14,264 bases of DNA. Origin: CAVZLD01 sp964522605 (GTDB taxonomy: Bacteria > Planctomycetota > Planctomycetia > Pirellulales > Pirellulaceae). Below, piece after piece: positions 1 through 6,568 of this stretch. Below the pieces are notes generated by a model. It saw only the letters and a program-made list of their open reading frames with translations. It did not search any database and was not told the DNA's origin. The stretch spans positions 1 to 14,264 of the forward strand of contig CAZFWV010000163.1 in NCBI GenBank assembly GCA_964522605.1, given 5' to 3'. A program made the position numbers and the translations under genes. Position 1 is the first letter of the stretch; each line of letters begins with the position of its first letter.

Positions 1-52
1 GAGGCTCCTGCCGAGCCGGCGTTTGTCGCATCTTCGGCTCGGCAGGAGCCTC
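1..52. repeat. Perfect 18-bp inverted repeat inside the acyltransferase frame
   Basis: Bases 1-18 are the exact reverse complement of bases 35-52, separated by a 16-nt loop. The outer arm begins GAGGCTCCTGCCGAGCC. It sits in a frame with no stops that reads into the acyltransferase. The following bases, 53-93, carry modules (CCTCCCAGTTTTG and GACTCAAAAACCG) that recur beside the palindrome at 3316-3381. The left boundary of the element cannot be seen because the window starts there. Confidence 0.85.
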
Positions 53-867
53 GCCCTCCCAGTTTTGAAACCGCCTCGACTCAAAAACCGACGCGTACGT
101 TTCTGGAATACATGACCGCGCGCACAAGACGGTTGCTCGTACCGTTCGTTGCCTGGACCGTTGTGTACTGGTGCTTCAAGTTGATCAAGCGAATCCTCCT
201 GCCTCAAGCGCCGAATGATCTACCTGGCTGGGAGTCGCTTTTTCTTGGATCCGCCTATCATTTGTGGTTCTTGCCGTTCCTTTGGGCCGTCAGCCTGATC
301 GCCTTCGCCGCAGCAAGAACTGTCTCCAGGATTGGACCGTCGAAGCTCACGGCCGGCGTCGCGGCGACGGTGGCCCTCTTCCTGTGTCTGATTCCCGCGA
401 CACAAACAAGCTTCGCATGGGACGGAGTCTGGTACATGTGGCTATCGCTCCCCGCGGCCATTGGTGCGTTCTCCATTTCGTTGATCTGGAGCGACTCGCC
501 CGAGTTATTCACAGGACGTTCGACGCAGCGATTCGCCTTCGCGATTCTGCTGCTGGCGATGCTGGCCCTAGACCATCACAACCGGTCACCGTTTGCCGAG
601 AGTCTGGCCGGCCTTTCCTGTCTTCTGTTGGCAATCAGCACGCCGCCCGGAATCATCGCGCGTCGATTGGGCCACGTTGCGCCGATCGTCTTGGGAATGT
701 ACTTGACGCATTTGCTGATCCTGAAGATTGGTGAAGCCGCCGCCGATCGGCTTGCCGTCCCGATCGGCCCGGCGAGCGATTTGGCACTGTTTCTGGCGAC
801 GGTACTTGGGGCCGCTGGTCTCGCGTGGGCGCTGTCCCGCCACCCGCGCCTGCGTTGGATGGTCTGA
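1..867 (+). CDS. Acyltransferase family 3 membrane protein, 5' end outside window
   Basis: The frame is open from base 1 to the TGA at 865-867, giving 288 visible codons. It encodes a multi-span membrane protein. The order of motifs fits the acyltransferase 3 (OafA/YrhL-like, PF01757) family, which transfers acyl groups onto cell-surface sugars. An FLEY..ARTRRLLVPFVAW stretch matches the usual FLxxRxxRLLxPFxxW entry to a helix. It is followed by YHLWFLPFLW and, near the C terminus, GMYLTHLLIL. About seven hydrophobic segments are visible. The first ATG is at 112, but conserved-looking residues (FLEY) lie upstream of it, so I infer that translation starts before the window. The usual N-terminal SGFFL-type segment and catalytic His are not seen. 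Codons 1 to about 30 are encoded by a palindromic repeat and its flank, so a lengthened loop or a truncated gene are both possible. Confidence 0.72.
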   Translation, partial: EAPAEPAFVASSARQEPRPPSFETASTQKPTRTFLEYMTARTRRLLVPFVAWTVVYWCFKLIKRILLPQAPNDLPGWESLFLGSAYHLWFLPFLWAVSLIAFAAARTVSRIGPSKLTAGVAATVALFLCLIPATQTSFAWDGVWYMWLSLPAAIGAFSISLIWSDSPELFTGRSTQRFAFAILLLAMLALDHHNRSPFAESLAGLSCLLLAISTPPGIIARRLGHVAPIVLGMYLTHLLILKIGEAAADRLAVPIGPASDLALFLATVLGAAGLAWALSRHPRLRWMV

Positions 868-953
868 AGCTCGCTTCACGGCGGCGCGGGGTCTACCGAA
901 TCAGTTGTTTCCTGGTAGGATGGCGTCTTCTTCAGTCAAGTCTCATCTCTGGG

Positions 954-959
954 AAAGGA
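954..959 (+). promoter_or_regulatory. Ribosome binding site deciding the methyltransferase start
   Basis: AAAGGA lies 8 nt before the GTG at 968. The alternative ATG at 920 has only a poorly spaced AGGA touching it. The last bases of this site overlap the palindrome GGACGTCC (957-964). Confidence 0.6.
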
Positions 960-967
960 CGTCCTCC

Positions 968-1909
968 GTGTTACCGCTGAACCAGATTCACCAACAGGAT
1001 TGCCTCGAGGGAATGCAGCAGTTGGAGCCGAACAGCGTTGACCTGGCGTTCGCTGACCCTCCCTTCAATATCGGCTACGAATATGACGTCTACCACGACC
1101 GCCGGAGTGGCGACGAGTATCTGGACTGGTGTCGTCAGTGGCTGTCTCAGGTCGGTCGTGTGCTGAAACCGAATGGCACCTTCTGGCTGGCAATCGGTGA
1201 TGAATACGCTGCGGAACTCAAAGTCGTAATGCAGCAGGAAATGGGATTCGTCTGTCGCAGTTGGGTCGTCTGGTACTACACGTTCGGCGTAAACTGCAAG
1301 AACAAATTCAGTCGCTCCCACGCGCACTTATTCCACATGGTACGGAATCCCGACGACTTTACCTTCAATGTCGACTCAATCCGCGTCCCATCGGCCAGGC
1401 AATTGGTCTACGGAGACCGACGGGCCAATCCACGCGGGCGACTGCCCGACGATACGTGGATTCTGCGTCCCCAGGATCTGCCCGATGGCTTTCAGCCCGA
1501 CCAAGATACGTGGTATTTTCCGCGCGTCGCGGGAACCTTTCGTGAACGCGCGGGATGGCACGGCTGTCAAATGCCGGAACAACTCCTGGGTCGCATCCTC
1601 CGCGCCTGCTCTCGAGAAGATGATCTCGTACTCGATCCTTTTGCCGGCAGCGGCACCACATTGGTCGTCGCGAAGAAACTGGGTCGACGCTACGTGGGCT
1701 TTGAACTTTCCACCGAGTACGCGCAGCGGATTCGCGATCGTCTGGCCGCAGTCCAAGCCGGGGATGAGTTGAACGGGGCCCCCGAGCCGCTCGTCAGCGC
1801 ACCCAGTACATCCGAGGGCCGACGTCTGGACGAGGCTGCCCCGACACGCAAGCGACGCCCCAACCCGAGTGCACCCAGCCAACGCGCACTCCCCGGTTTG
1901 GGTGATTGA
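968..1909 (+). CDS. Site-specific DNA methyltransferase, beta class (N6-adenine or N4-cytosine), orphan
   Basis: The product transfers a methyl group from SAM to an exocyclic amino group of a base in a DNA recognition site. From the GTG start it is 313 residues. Catalytic motif IV is DPPF at residues 30-33 (context LAFADPPFNIGYEYD). The SAM-binding motif I is DPFAGSGTT at 223-231. Motif IV before motif I is the beta-class order of PF01555 (N6/N4) enzymes. The middle, about 95-200, is the likely target-recognition part. Residues from about 265 on form a Pro/Ser/Arg-rich tail with a basic RKRRP stretch that looks disordered. Start choice: GTG at 968 has a well-spaced AAAGGA; ATG at 920 is the alternative. 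A still longer frame from 728 would overlap the acyltransferase gene and is unlikely. No restriction endonuclease is adjacent, so a regulatory or epigenetic role is inferred. Target sequence unknown. Confidence 0.88.
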   Translation: MLPLNQIHQQDCLEGMQQLEPNSVDLAFADPPFNIGYEYDVYHDRRSGDEYLDWCRQWLSQVGRVLKPNGTFWLAIGDEYAAELKVVMQQEMGFVCRSWVVWYYTFGVNCKNKFSRSHAHLFHMVRNPDDFTFNVDSIRVPSARQLVYGDRRANPRGRLPDDTWILRPQDLPDGFQPDQDTWYFPRVAGTFRERAGWHGCQMPEQLLGRILRACSREDDLVLDPFAGSGTTLVVAKKLGRRYVGFELSTEYAQRIRDRLAAVQAGDELNGAPEPLVSAPSTSEGRRLDEAAPTRKRRPNPSAPSQRALPGLGD

Positions 1910-1913
1910 GGAA

Positions 1914-1919
1914 GGAGGA
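1914..1919 (+). promoter_or_regulatory. Strong ribosome binding site deciding the isomerase start
   Basis: GGAGGA lies 7 nt before the GTG at 1927. This argues against the longer frame that begins at a TTG at 1906, since that start would lie upstream of the Shine-Dalgarno. Confidence 0.75.
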
Positions 1920-1926
1920 CTTCTCC

Positions 1927-2751
1927 GTGAGATTTGCGATCTGCAACGAGACGTTTCAGGATTGGCCGCTCGACAAAGCGTTCCGACTGGCGAAACAATC
2001 AGGCTATGAGGGCATCGAGTTCGCGCCGTTCACACTGGGCACCGACGCGATGTCGATCTCCGGTGCCCGCCGGGCCGAAGTTCGGCGCCACTTGGCGGAA
2101 GCCGGCCTGGAAACCGTTGGACTCCACTGGCTGCTCGCAAAAACGGAAGGGTACTATCTGACATCTCCCGATCGCGCCGTGCAGGTTCGGACGGGATTGT
2201 ACCTCAGCGAACTCGCGCGGCTCTGCGCCGACCTGGGAGGCAACTTGATGGTCCTGGGCTCGCCGCAACAGCGAAACCTGTTGCCGGGAGTCTCGCATGA
2301 GCAAGCGATGGATTTCGCCGCCGCAACAGTCCGACGCGCCCTGCCTGCTTTCGATGATCACGGAGTCACGTTGGCTCTGGAACCACTCGGACCGTCTGAG
2401 GGAGACTTCCTTCTGACGGCCGACAAAGCCGTCGAACTGGCACAACTGATCGACTCGCCCCGCGTTCGACTTCATCTAGACGTCAAAGCGATGTCTTCCG
2501 AAGACAAGCCGATCCCTCAGATCATTGAGGAACACGCCCAAGAACTGGCCCACTTCCACGCAAACGACCCCAACAAACGCGGCCCGGGAATGGGCGATGT
2601 GGATTTCGTCCCCATTCTGCAGGCGCTGCACAATGTTGACTATCGCGGATGGGTCTCCGTCGAGGTCTTCGACTATGAACCGGGAATCGAGAGTCTGACC
2701 TGCGACAGCATTCGCTATCTGCAACAGTGCGAGGCGAAATTGTCGGACTGA
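1927..2751 (+). CDS. Sugar phosphate isomerase/epimerase (xylose isomerase-like TIM barrel)
   Basis: The protein has 274 residues from the GTG start and looks like a complete AP-endonuclease-2/xylose-isomerase-like barrel (PF01261). These are cytoplasmic, divalent-metal sugar isomerases and epimerases. The opening MRFAICNETFQDWPLDKAF and the following GYEGIEFAP are typical of the first strands. The four expected metal ligands can be assigned by pattern: Glu152 (LALEPLG), Asp185 (LHLDVKAM), His211 (HFHAND) and Glu246 (VSVEVFDYEPG). A His at 67 (GLHW) is a candidate active-site residue. The substrate cannot be told from sequence; D-tagatose 3-epimerase-like or other planctomycete paralogues are possible. 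It starts 17 bp after the methyltransferase stop, so co-transcription is likely, though no functional link is evident. Its end faces the ferredoxin gene, convergent, 36 bp away. Confidence 0.88.
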   Translation: MRFAICNETFQDWPLDKAFRLAKQSGYEGIEFAPFTLGTDAMSISGARRAEVRRHLAEAGLETVGLHWLLAKTEGYYLTSPDRAVQVRTGLYLSELARLCADLGGNLMVLGSPQQRNLLPGVSHEQAMDFAAATVRRALPAFDDHGVTLALEPLGPSEGDFLLTADKAVELAQLIDSPRVRLHLDVKAMSSEDKPIPQIIEEHAQELAHFHANDPNKRGPGMGDVDFVPILQALHNVDYRGWVSVEVFDYEPGIESLTCDSIRYLQQCEAKLSD

Positions 2752-2787
2752 ATCGAGCTGGGTCTCTTCCAACAGCAAGTTGTGCCG

Positions 2788-3186
2788 TCAGGCCGTGACT
2801 TTCAATTCCGCGAGCCGCTGAGCCGTGCCGACCAGTCGGTCCCAGTTCTCCTGGATGTACTCCGGCGGGCCACCAATTTGAGCGACAACCTGCGCAACCT
2901 GTTCCGTGGGCACCATCTCAATCGCATCCCACGGACAGACCTTGAGCTCGTAGGGATTCGTCTTCTTCTGGGGAATATGGACACAGACCTCACAGCCGAC
3001 GCAGCGCTCTAAATCGATCTCGCACCACGACTGGTTCCCTTTCAGGCCCGGTGTCTCGGGCAACGTAATCAGGGAGATGCAGTCGACCGGACAGACCTCC
3101 AGGCACGATTCGCAGCCGGTGCAGTTGTCCGCGTTGATGACCGCGAGTTCTTTCGGTAGTTTCTTCCGAGGCCCCTGCTTGGCCAT
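2788..3186 (-). CDS. Ferredoxin with two 4Fe-4S motifs, second one with a long loop
   Basis: A 132-residue soluble electron-transfer protein. Motif 1 is Cys22-x2-Cys25-x2-Cys28-x3-Cys32 (CTGCESCLEVCP). Motif 2 is Cys62-x2-Cys65-x2-Cys68, but the fourth Cys is Cys84 (KVCPWDAIEM), 15 residues later instead of the usual 3. The loop between them contains QKKTNPYEL. The first motif also carries an extra Cys36. In two-cluster ferredoxins the last Cys of each motif normally ligates the other cluster, so both clusters can still be complete. A C-terminal tail of about 40 residues follows, including a PPEYIQENWDRL segment. The ATG at 3186 is preceded by a G-rich Shine-Dalgarno tract (CCCCCCC on the + strand). 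A TATAAT lies about 85 bp upstream. The gene stands alone, so its partner enzymes are not revealed. Confidence 0.88.
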   Translation of the reverse strand: MAKQGPRKKLPKELAVINADNCTGCESCLEVCPVDCISLITLPETPGLKGNQSWCEIDLERCVGCEVCVHIPQKKTNPYELKVCPWDAIEMVPTEQVAQVVAQIGGPPEYIQENWDRLVGTAQRLAELKVTA

Positions 3187-3269
3187 TTAACACCCCCCCA
3201 ATCAAGGAAGACTCCTGCCGACTTTCGAAACCGATTTCGGCGCACAGAATCCGCGCCGATCGGTTTGGC

Positions 3270-3275
3270 ATTATA
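3270..3275 (-). promoter_or_regulatory. Candidate -10 box for the ferredoxin gene
   Basis: The - strand reads TATAAT, a perfect sigma-70 type -10 hexamer, with a weak -35-like CTGGCG 17 bp upstream (3293-3298). Predicted transcripts would have a leader of about 75 nt before the ATG at 3186. The hexamer is seen directly; the promoter role is inferred. Confidence 0.42.
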
Positions 3276-3315
3276 GTCCGGGTCGTCGGAACCGCCAGCT
3301 CTGTCGCAAAACTGG

Positions 3316-3381
3316 AGGCCGACTCGTCTCAAGGCAAGTCGGCGAACATGCCGGAATTGCCGACTTGAGACAAGTCGGCCT
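3316..3381. repeat. Large imperfect palindrome (AGGCCGACTTGTCTCAAG family)
   Basis: The left arm 3316-3343 and right arm 3359-3381 are reverse complements except for one mismatch and a 5-nt insertion (GCAAG) in the left arm. The loop is 15 nt. Both arms start or end with AGGCCGACT and TCGGC blocks. The flanks carry CTCCAGTTTTG (on the - strand, 3317-3307) and GACTCAAAACCG (on the - strand, 3402-3391), as beside the palindrome at the start of the window. It is probably one copy of a dispersed palindromic element. Confidence 0.72.
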
Positions 3382-3502
3382 ACGTTGACCCCGGTTTTGA
3401 GTCAAAGCCTCGTCCGGTGCGGCCCGACTGATCGTCAACCACCGGCCGCAGCGGCTGTTGGCTCGCGGAGCGCTGAGCTCGGGCGAGCAGGCGGAGATCG
3501 AC

Positions 3503-4771
3503 CTACGGGATCAACTCGCCGGAAATCAGCTCTTCAAGGGACTGTCGTGTACGAATGAGCAGAGGTTGCTGATCGCGAACCAGGACTTCGGCGGCAAGCG
3601 GCTTGGAATTGTAATTGGACGACATCACGAAACCATACGCCCCCGCACACTCAATCACGAGCAAATCCCCTACGCGAGCTTCCGGCAACTGCCGCGTGCA
3701 GACAAATCCCCCTTCTTCCTGGGTGAAGATGTCGCCTGATTCACAGAGTGGACCGCCGATGACGGCATCGCAAAGGGGTCGATCGGTCGAGTCTCCATCA
3801 CCGGCCGCGAGACTCATCGGGTGATAGGCTCCGTACAGAATCGGGCGGGCGAGATTATTAAAGCCGGCGTCAACAAGATAAAAGAGGTTCTCTCCCATGC
3901 GCTTGATCGCGCGGATTTCGGTAACCAGGTAGCCACTTTCCGCGACGAGATAACGGCCTGGTTCGATCTCTAACCGGACGGAGTGGTCCAGATCACTTGC
4001 CAGGCGGAGGCGCGTTTCGTCCCACAGACGGAAGTATTCTCCCAGATCGACGTACTGCTCTTCCGGCCGATAGGGAATGGGTAATCCTCCCCCCGCACTC
4101 ACCATTCGAACGGAATCCCCGACGGCATGAACGGCTCTTTCCATGGCCCCGCAGACTTGCGAGAGGTGCTCCAGGTCGGTCCCGGACCCAATGTGCATAT
4201 GGATCCCGGTGATGGTCAGGTCGTGCCGTCGGGCTCGCTGCTTGCAATCCGCCAGCTGTTCGTGCCAGATACCGTGCTTGGACTGCGGGCCTCCTGTGTT
4301 CGTCTTCTGAGAATGCCCATGTCCGAATCCCGGATTCACTCGCAGAGTAAGGTCGCTGCCGGGAGCCATCGCGCCGTACTGGTCGATCATGTCGGGCGAT
4401 CCGACGTTCACATGCAATCGATGATCCAGACACATCTGGAGTGCGGTGCGATCGAAAATATCGGCCGTGTAGACGATCGGCGGCGGGTCCCCCTGGGGAG
4501 CGTATCCCGCACGTAGCGCGCGGAGAATTTCTCCGGAACTTACCGTATCCACCAGGACGCCGGAGCGGCGCATCACATCCAGTATTGCCAAGTTCGAGCA
4601 TGCCTTCTGAGCGTAGCGAATCACGTCGAAACGACGCAAATCGGCAATTCGCTGCAGGATCAAGTCCTCGTCATAGATGTATGTCGGCGTACCGAATTGA
4701 CGGACAAGATCGACGATGGGGACACCAGCAATCTGCTGACGAAACAGTCTTTGCGTGTCGGCAGAAGCCAT
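3503..4771 (-). CDS. lysA: Diaminopimelate decarboxylase
   Basis: PLP enzyme that decarboxylates meso-diaminopimelate to L-lysine, the last step of lysine synthesis, in the cytoplasm. The protein has 422 residues from the chosen ATG. The PLP Schiff-base lysine is Lys56 in RYAQKACSN. The phosphate-binding GGG lies in VSAGGGLPIPY, and IHMHIGSGTD and LEIEPGRYLVAESG follow. The substrate-side GPLCESGDIF (CESGD) and a C-terminal YGFVMSSNYNSKPLAAEVLV-type block are typical of LysA within the alanine racemase/ornithine decarboxylase fold. An upstream ATG at 4843 would add 24 residues. I rejected it because the interval contains a terminator-like hairpin, while the ATG at 4771 has a GGAAAGGA site 9 nt away. 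No other lysine genes lie in the window. The leader hairpin may affect expression. Confidence 0.93.
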   Translation of the reverse strand: MASADTQRLFRQQIAGVPIVDLVRQFGTPTYIYDEDLILQRIADLRRFDVIRYAQKACSNLAILDVMRRSGVLVDTVSSGEILRALRAGYAPQGDPPPIVYTADIFDRTALQMCLDHRLHVNVGSPDMIDQYGAMAPGSDLTLRVNPGFGHGHSQKTNTGGPQSKHGIWHEQLADCKQRARRHDLTITGIHMHIGSGTDLEHLSQVCGAMERAVHAVGDSVRMVSAGGGLPIPYRPEEQYVDLGEYFRLWDETRLRLASDLDHSVRLEIEPGRYLVAESGYLVTEIRAIKRMGENLFYLVDAGFNNLARPILYGAYHPMSLAAGDGDSTDRPLCDAVIGGPLCESGDIFTQEEGGFVCTRQLPEARVGDLLVIECAGAYGFVMSSNYNSKPLAAEVLVRDQQPLLIRTRQSLEELISGELIP

Positions 4772-4780
4772 TCTGCGCAA

Positions 4781-4788
4781 TCCTTTCC
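4781..4788 (-). promoter_or_regulatory. Ribosome binding site deciding the lysA start
   Basis: GGAAAGGA on the - strand, 9 nt before the ATG at 4771. It lies only a few bases after the U-run of the hairpin at 4793-4831. Confidence 0.65.
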
Positions 4789-4792
4789 GAAG

Positions 4793-4831
4793 CAAAAGAG
4801 GCACCCGGTCGTCGCCGACGCCGGGTGCCTC
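4793..4831 (-). terminator. Rho-independent terminator-like hairpin between the secreted-protein gene and lysA
   Basis: Read on the - strand, an 11-bp GC-rich stem (4831-4821 with 4808-4798, GAGGCACCCGG type) encloses a further CGTCG/CGACG stem (4820-4816 with 4814-4810) with one bulged base. It is followed directly by TTTT. It lies 45 nt after the stop of the upstream secreted-protein gene and just before the lysA Shine-Dalgarno. Its simplest reading is a terminator for the upstream gene. Because there is no room for a promoter between it and lysA, it could also act as a lysA attenuator. Confidence 0.72.
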
Positions 4832-4876
4832 GATGGTCGACATGAGACAAAGAGATTCCAGTCGAATCGCTTTTGC

Positions 4877-6520
4877 CTAGAATCCCTGCTGCTGAGCACC
4901 GTTCATCTGGACGCCCTGTCCGATTGCCCGCAGAACACCTTCCTCCAGAAGCAACCGATAGGTAATGCCATCCGGGATCGGCATCGTCCGCATCAACACG
5001 TGGTCCTTTCCCTCGGCCTGGGCCAACACGTCGGCCAAGGCACTGATCATCGGGTTTTGCTCCACGGACTGGGCGAACTTCATCACCGAACTAAGTGCCA
5101 CTACCGCCTTGAAGGGTTCGACCGGCTGGCCGGGAGACTTGGCCGACTCGTCAATCATTTGCTTCAGATAGTTGATCCCGTCCGTACCCAGTGCCAGGTA
5201 CGCCGTTGTCTCACCCGCACCAACGACGATATTCAGCTGATCCCCCAGGACACGACTCGCGTACTCCTCGGAAGGAATCGGCACAGAAAGCGTATGGAAA
5301 CGAACACCTGCGTGTTCATCCGCATTGAATTCAACATTCGTGAAAGAAACATCCGGTTGGTTTTTCGACATTTCCACCAGCTGCTTCACGGCCGATTCCA
5401 CTTCTTCACCGCTGGCCACGTGACTGGCAGCGACCAGAGTCATCGCCTTCTCGTTCAGAATGACCGAAGCACAAGAATCCATTTTTCCGGTCTGAATCGT
5501 ACTTCTGAGCATGCCGAAAAAAGTGTTGACCAGCTGTTTGGCGGCGGTGCGTGCCGCGTCGTCAGGCAGATCTTCATCCTGATCGATCTCTCGCAGGGCC
5601 GACTTCTCGACGTTCTCGAGCGTTGCGATTGTCTGCGGGATATCCTCGGGCGGAATCGCGCCGGCCATGTTCAAGCTGATCGCGGCGTCCTTTGCCAAAA
5701 AGCCGGCGAATTGAGTCGTCGTATTTCGACTCGCCGCCATCTGCTCAGCCATCTTGGTCCCCGGACGGGCGGTCATCGACACATCCAGATACGTTTGCCG
5801 ACGCTCGCGATCGACTCCCCACCCGAGCGTCAACTCGGCCGCTTCCTCGATCAACTGCGTCAATTGCTTCACCTGCGCTTCAGCCATGACACGTGCGTTC
5901 GGATCATCCGAGTTGTTGAGCCCCTGCTCAAGCCCCGCCTGAATCTGGCTTAAGGCCAATTGCTTGTACTGCTCAGGGATATTCTCAATGTAGGCGCGAA
6001 TGCCGATATCGTAGAGCGTGTCCATGTCGGCGAGCAGTTGCCGCGGATCCGCCGGCAAATCCTGGAGTGCCTCCGCCGACTCGCCAACAAACGCCCATCC
6101 ACCCTGCTCTTTCACAAAGATGGAGCGCGCACCCTGCAACTTCAGCACACCGTTGCCTTCATCCTCAGGGATTCCCAGTTGGGGCTGCAACTGGGTCAAG
6201 ACGGCCTTCAAATTCTTTACGGGCAAGAACCCTAACGGCTTGGGCTGTCCATTATCAAACGACAGCATCAGGCCAATCGGCTTCTCTCCGTCGACTCCCT
6301 GTAGGAACTGTCGTGCTTGCGGCAGGAGAAATTGCCCAATCCCGCCGGTACCCGTCGCCTCAAACAAGTACTGAACGTCAGATAGCAAGGCATCGGTTGC
6401 GCGGACCGAAACTACGGCGACCGGTTCCGCCGCTCGGGCGCATGGGACGATCGCGATAAGCAGCAGTCCGAAAATCCAGGTCGACCGAATCGTCGTTGAA
6501 ATCCGTGAGAAAAAAAGCAC
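4877..6520 (-). CDS. Secreted protein of unknown function, 547 residues
   Basis: I do not recognise a named family. The N terminus is a convincing Sec signal peptide: Arg residues at 6 and 12, a hydrophobic core WIFGLLLIAIV (15-25) and a PCARA-AEP cleavage site after about residue 30. No lipobox is present because Pro precedes the Cys. The mature part has no other clear membrane helix, is acidic and rich in Gln and Ala, and carries several amphipathic helices. It shows alternating blocks such as GFLPVKNLKAVLTQLQPQLG and DGITYRLLLEEGVLRAIGQG. Bulky secreted proteins of this kind are common in planctomycetes and are usually annotated as hypothetical. Start: the GTG at 6520 has AAGGAG 9 nt upstream. 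The ATG at 6529 is directly abutted by that site, and a TTG at 6547 has no site. The terminator-like hairpin at 4793-4831 follows the gene. Confidence 0.72.
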   Translation of the reverse strand: MLFFSRISTTIRSTWIFGLLLIAIVPCARAAEPVAVVSVRATDALLSDVQYLFEATGTGGIGQFLLPQARQFLQGVDGEKPIGLMLSFDNGQPKPLGFLPVKNLKAVLTQLQPQLGIPEDEGNGVLKLQGARSIFVKEQGGWAFVGESAEALQDLPADPRQLLADMDTLYDIGIRAYIENIPEQYKQLALSQIQAGLEQGLNNSDDPNARVMAEAQVKQLTQLIEEAAELTLGWGVDRERRQTYLDVSMTARPGTKMAEQMAASRNTTTQFAGFLAKDAAISLNMAGAIPPEDIPQTIATLENVEKSALREIDQDEDLPDDAARTAAKQLVNTFFGMLRSTIQTGKMDSCASVILNEKAMTLVAASHVASGEEVESAVKQLVEMSKNQPDVSFTNVEFNADEHAGVRFHTLSVPIPSEEYASRVLGDQLNIVVGAGETTAYLALGTDGINYLKQMIDESAKSPGQPVEPFKAVVALSSVMKFAQSVEQNPMISALADVLAQAEGKDHVLMRTMPIPDGITYRLLLEEGVLRAIGQGVQMNGAQQQGF

Positions 6521-6529
6521 GGCTGTCAT

Positions 6530-6536
6530 CTCCTTC
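6530..6536 (-). promoter_or_regulatory. Ribosome binding site deciding the secreted-protein start
   Basis: GAAGGAG on the - strand touches the ATG at 6529 with no spacer but lies 9 nt from the GTG at 6520. That spacing favours the GTG. Confidence 0.5.
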
Positions 6537-6568
6537 GATAGGAACAAATTCGTGTAAACAACTCTGGG

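Larger units (their letters stand above)
3187..3502. other. Intergenic region between ferredoxin and lysA
   Basis: No credible gene. It holds the ferredoxin ribosome site and candidate -10 box (3270-3275), a short CGAAACCGATTTCG inverted repeat near 3225, the palindromic element at 3316-3381 and its flanking modules (3307-3318 and 3391-3412). The lysA stop lies at the right-hand edge. No U-tract terminator for lysA is visible. Confidence 0.6.

Noticed and set aside
957..964. GGACGTCC palindrome as a controller (C-box-like) operator for the methyltransferase
   Set aside because: It is only an 8-bp palindrome, does not match known C-box patterns, and no controller gene is present; chance is likely.
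728..967. N-terminal extension of the DNA methyltransferase
   Set aside because: It overlaps the acyltransferase 3' end in another frame, lacks family features, and the GTG at 968 has a well-placed ribosome site.
4697..5953. 418-codon + strand frame opposite the secreted protein
   Set aside because: Shadow of the - strand gene, with His/Arg-rich composition typical of antisense frames and no domain.
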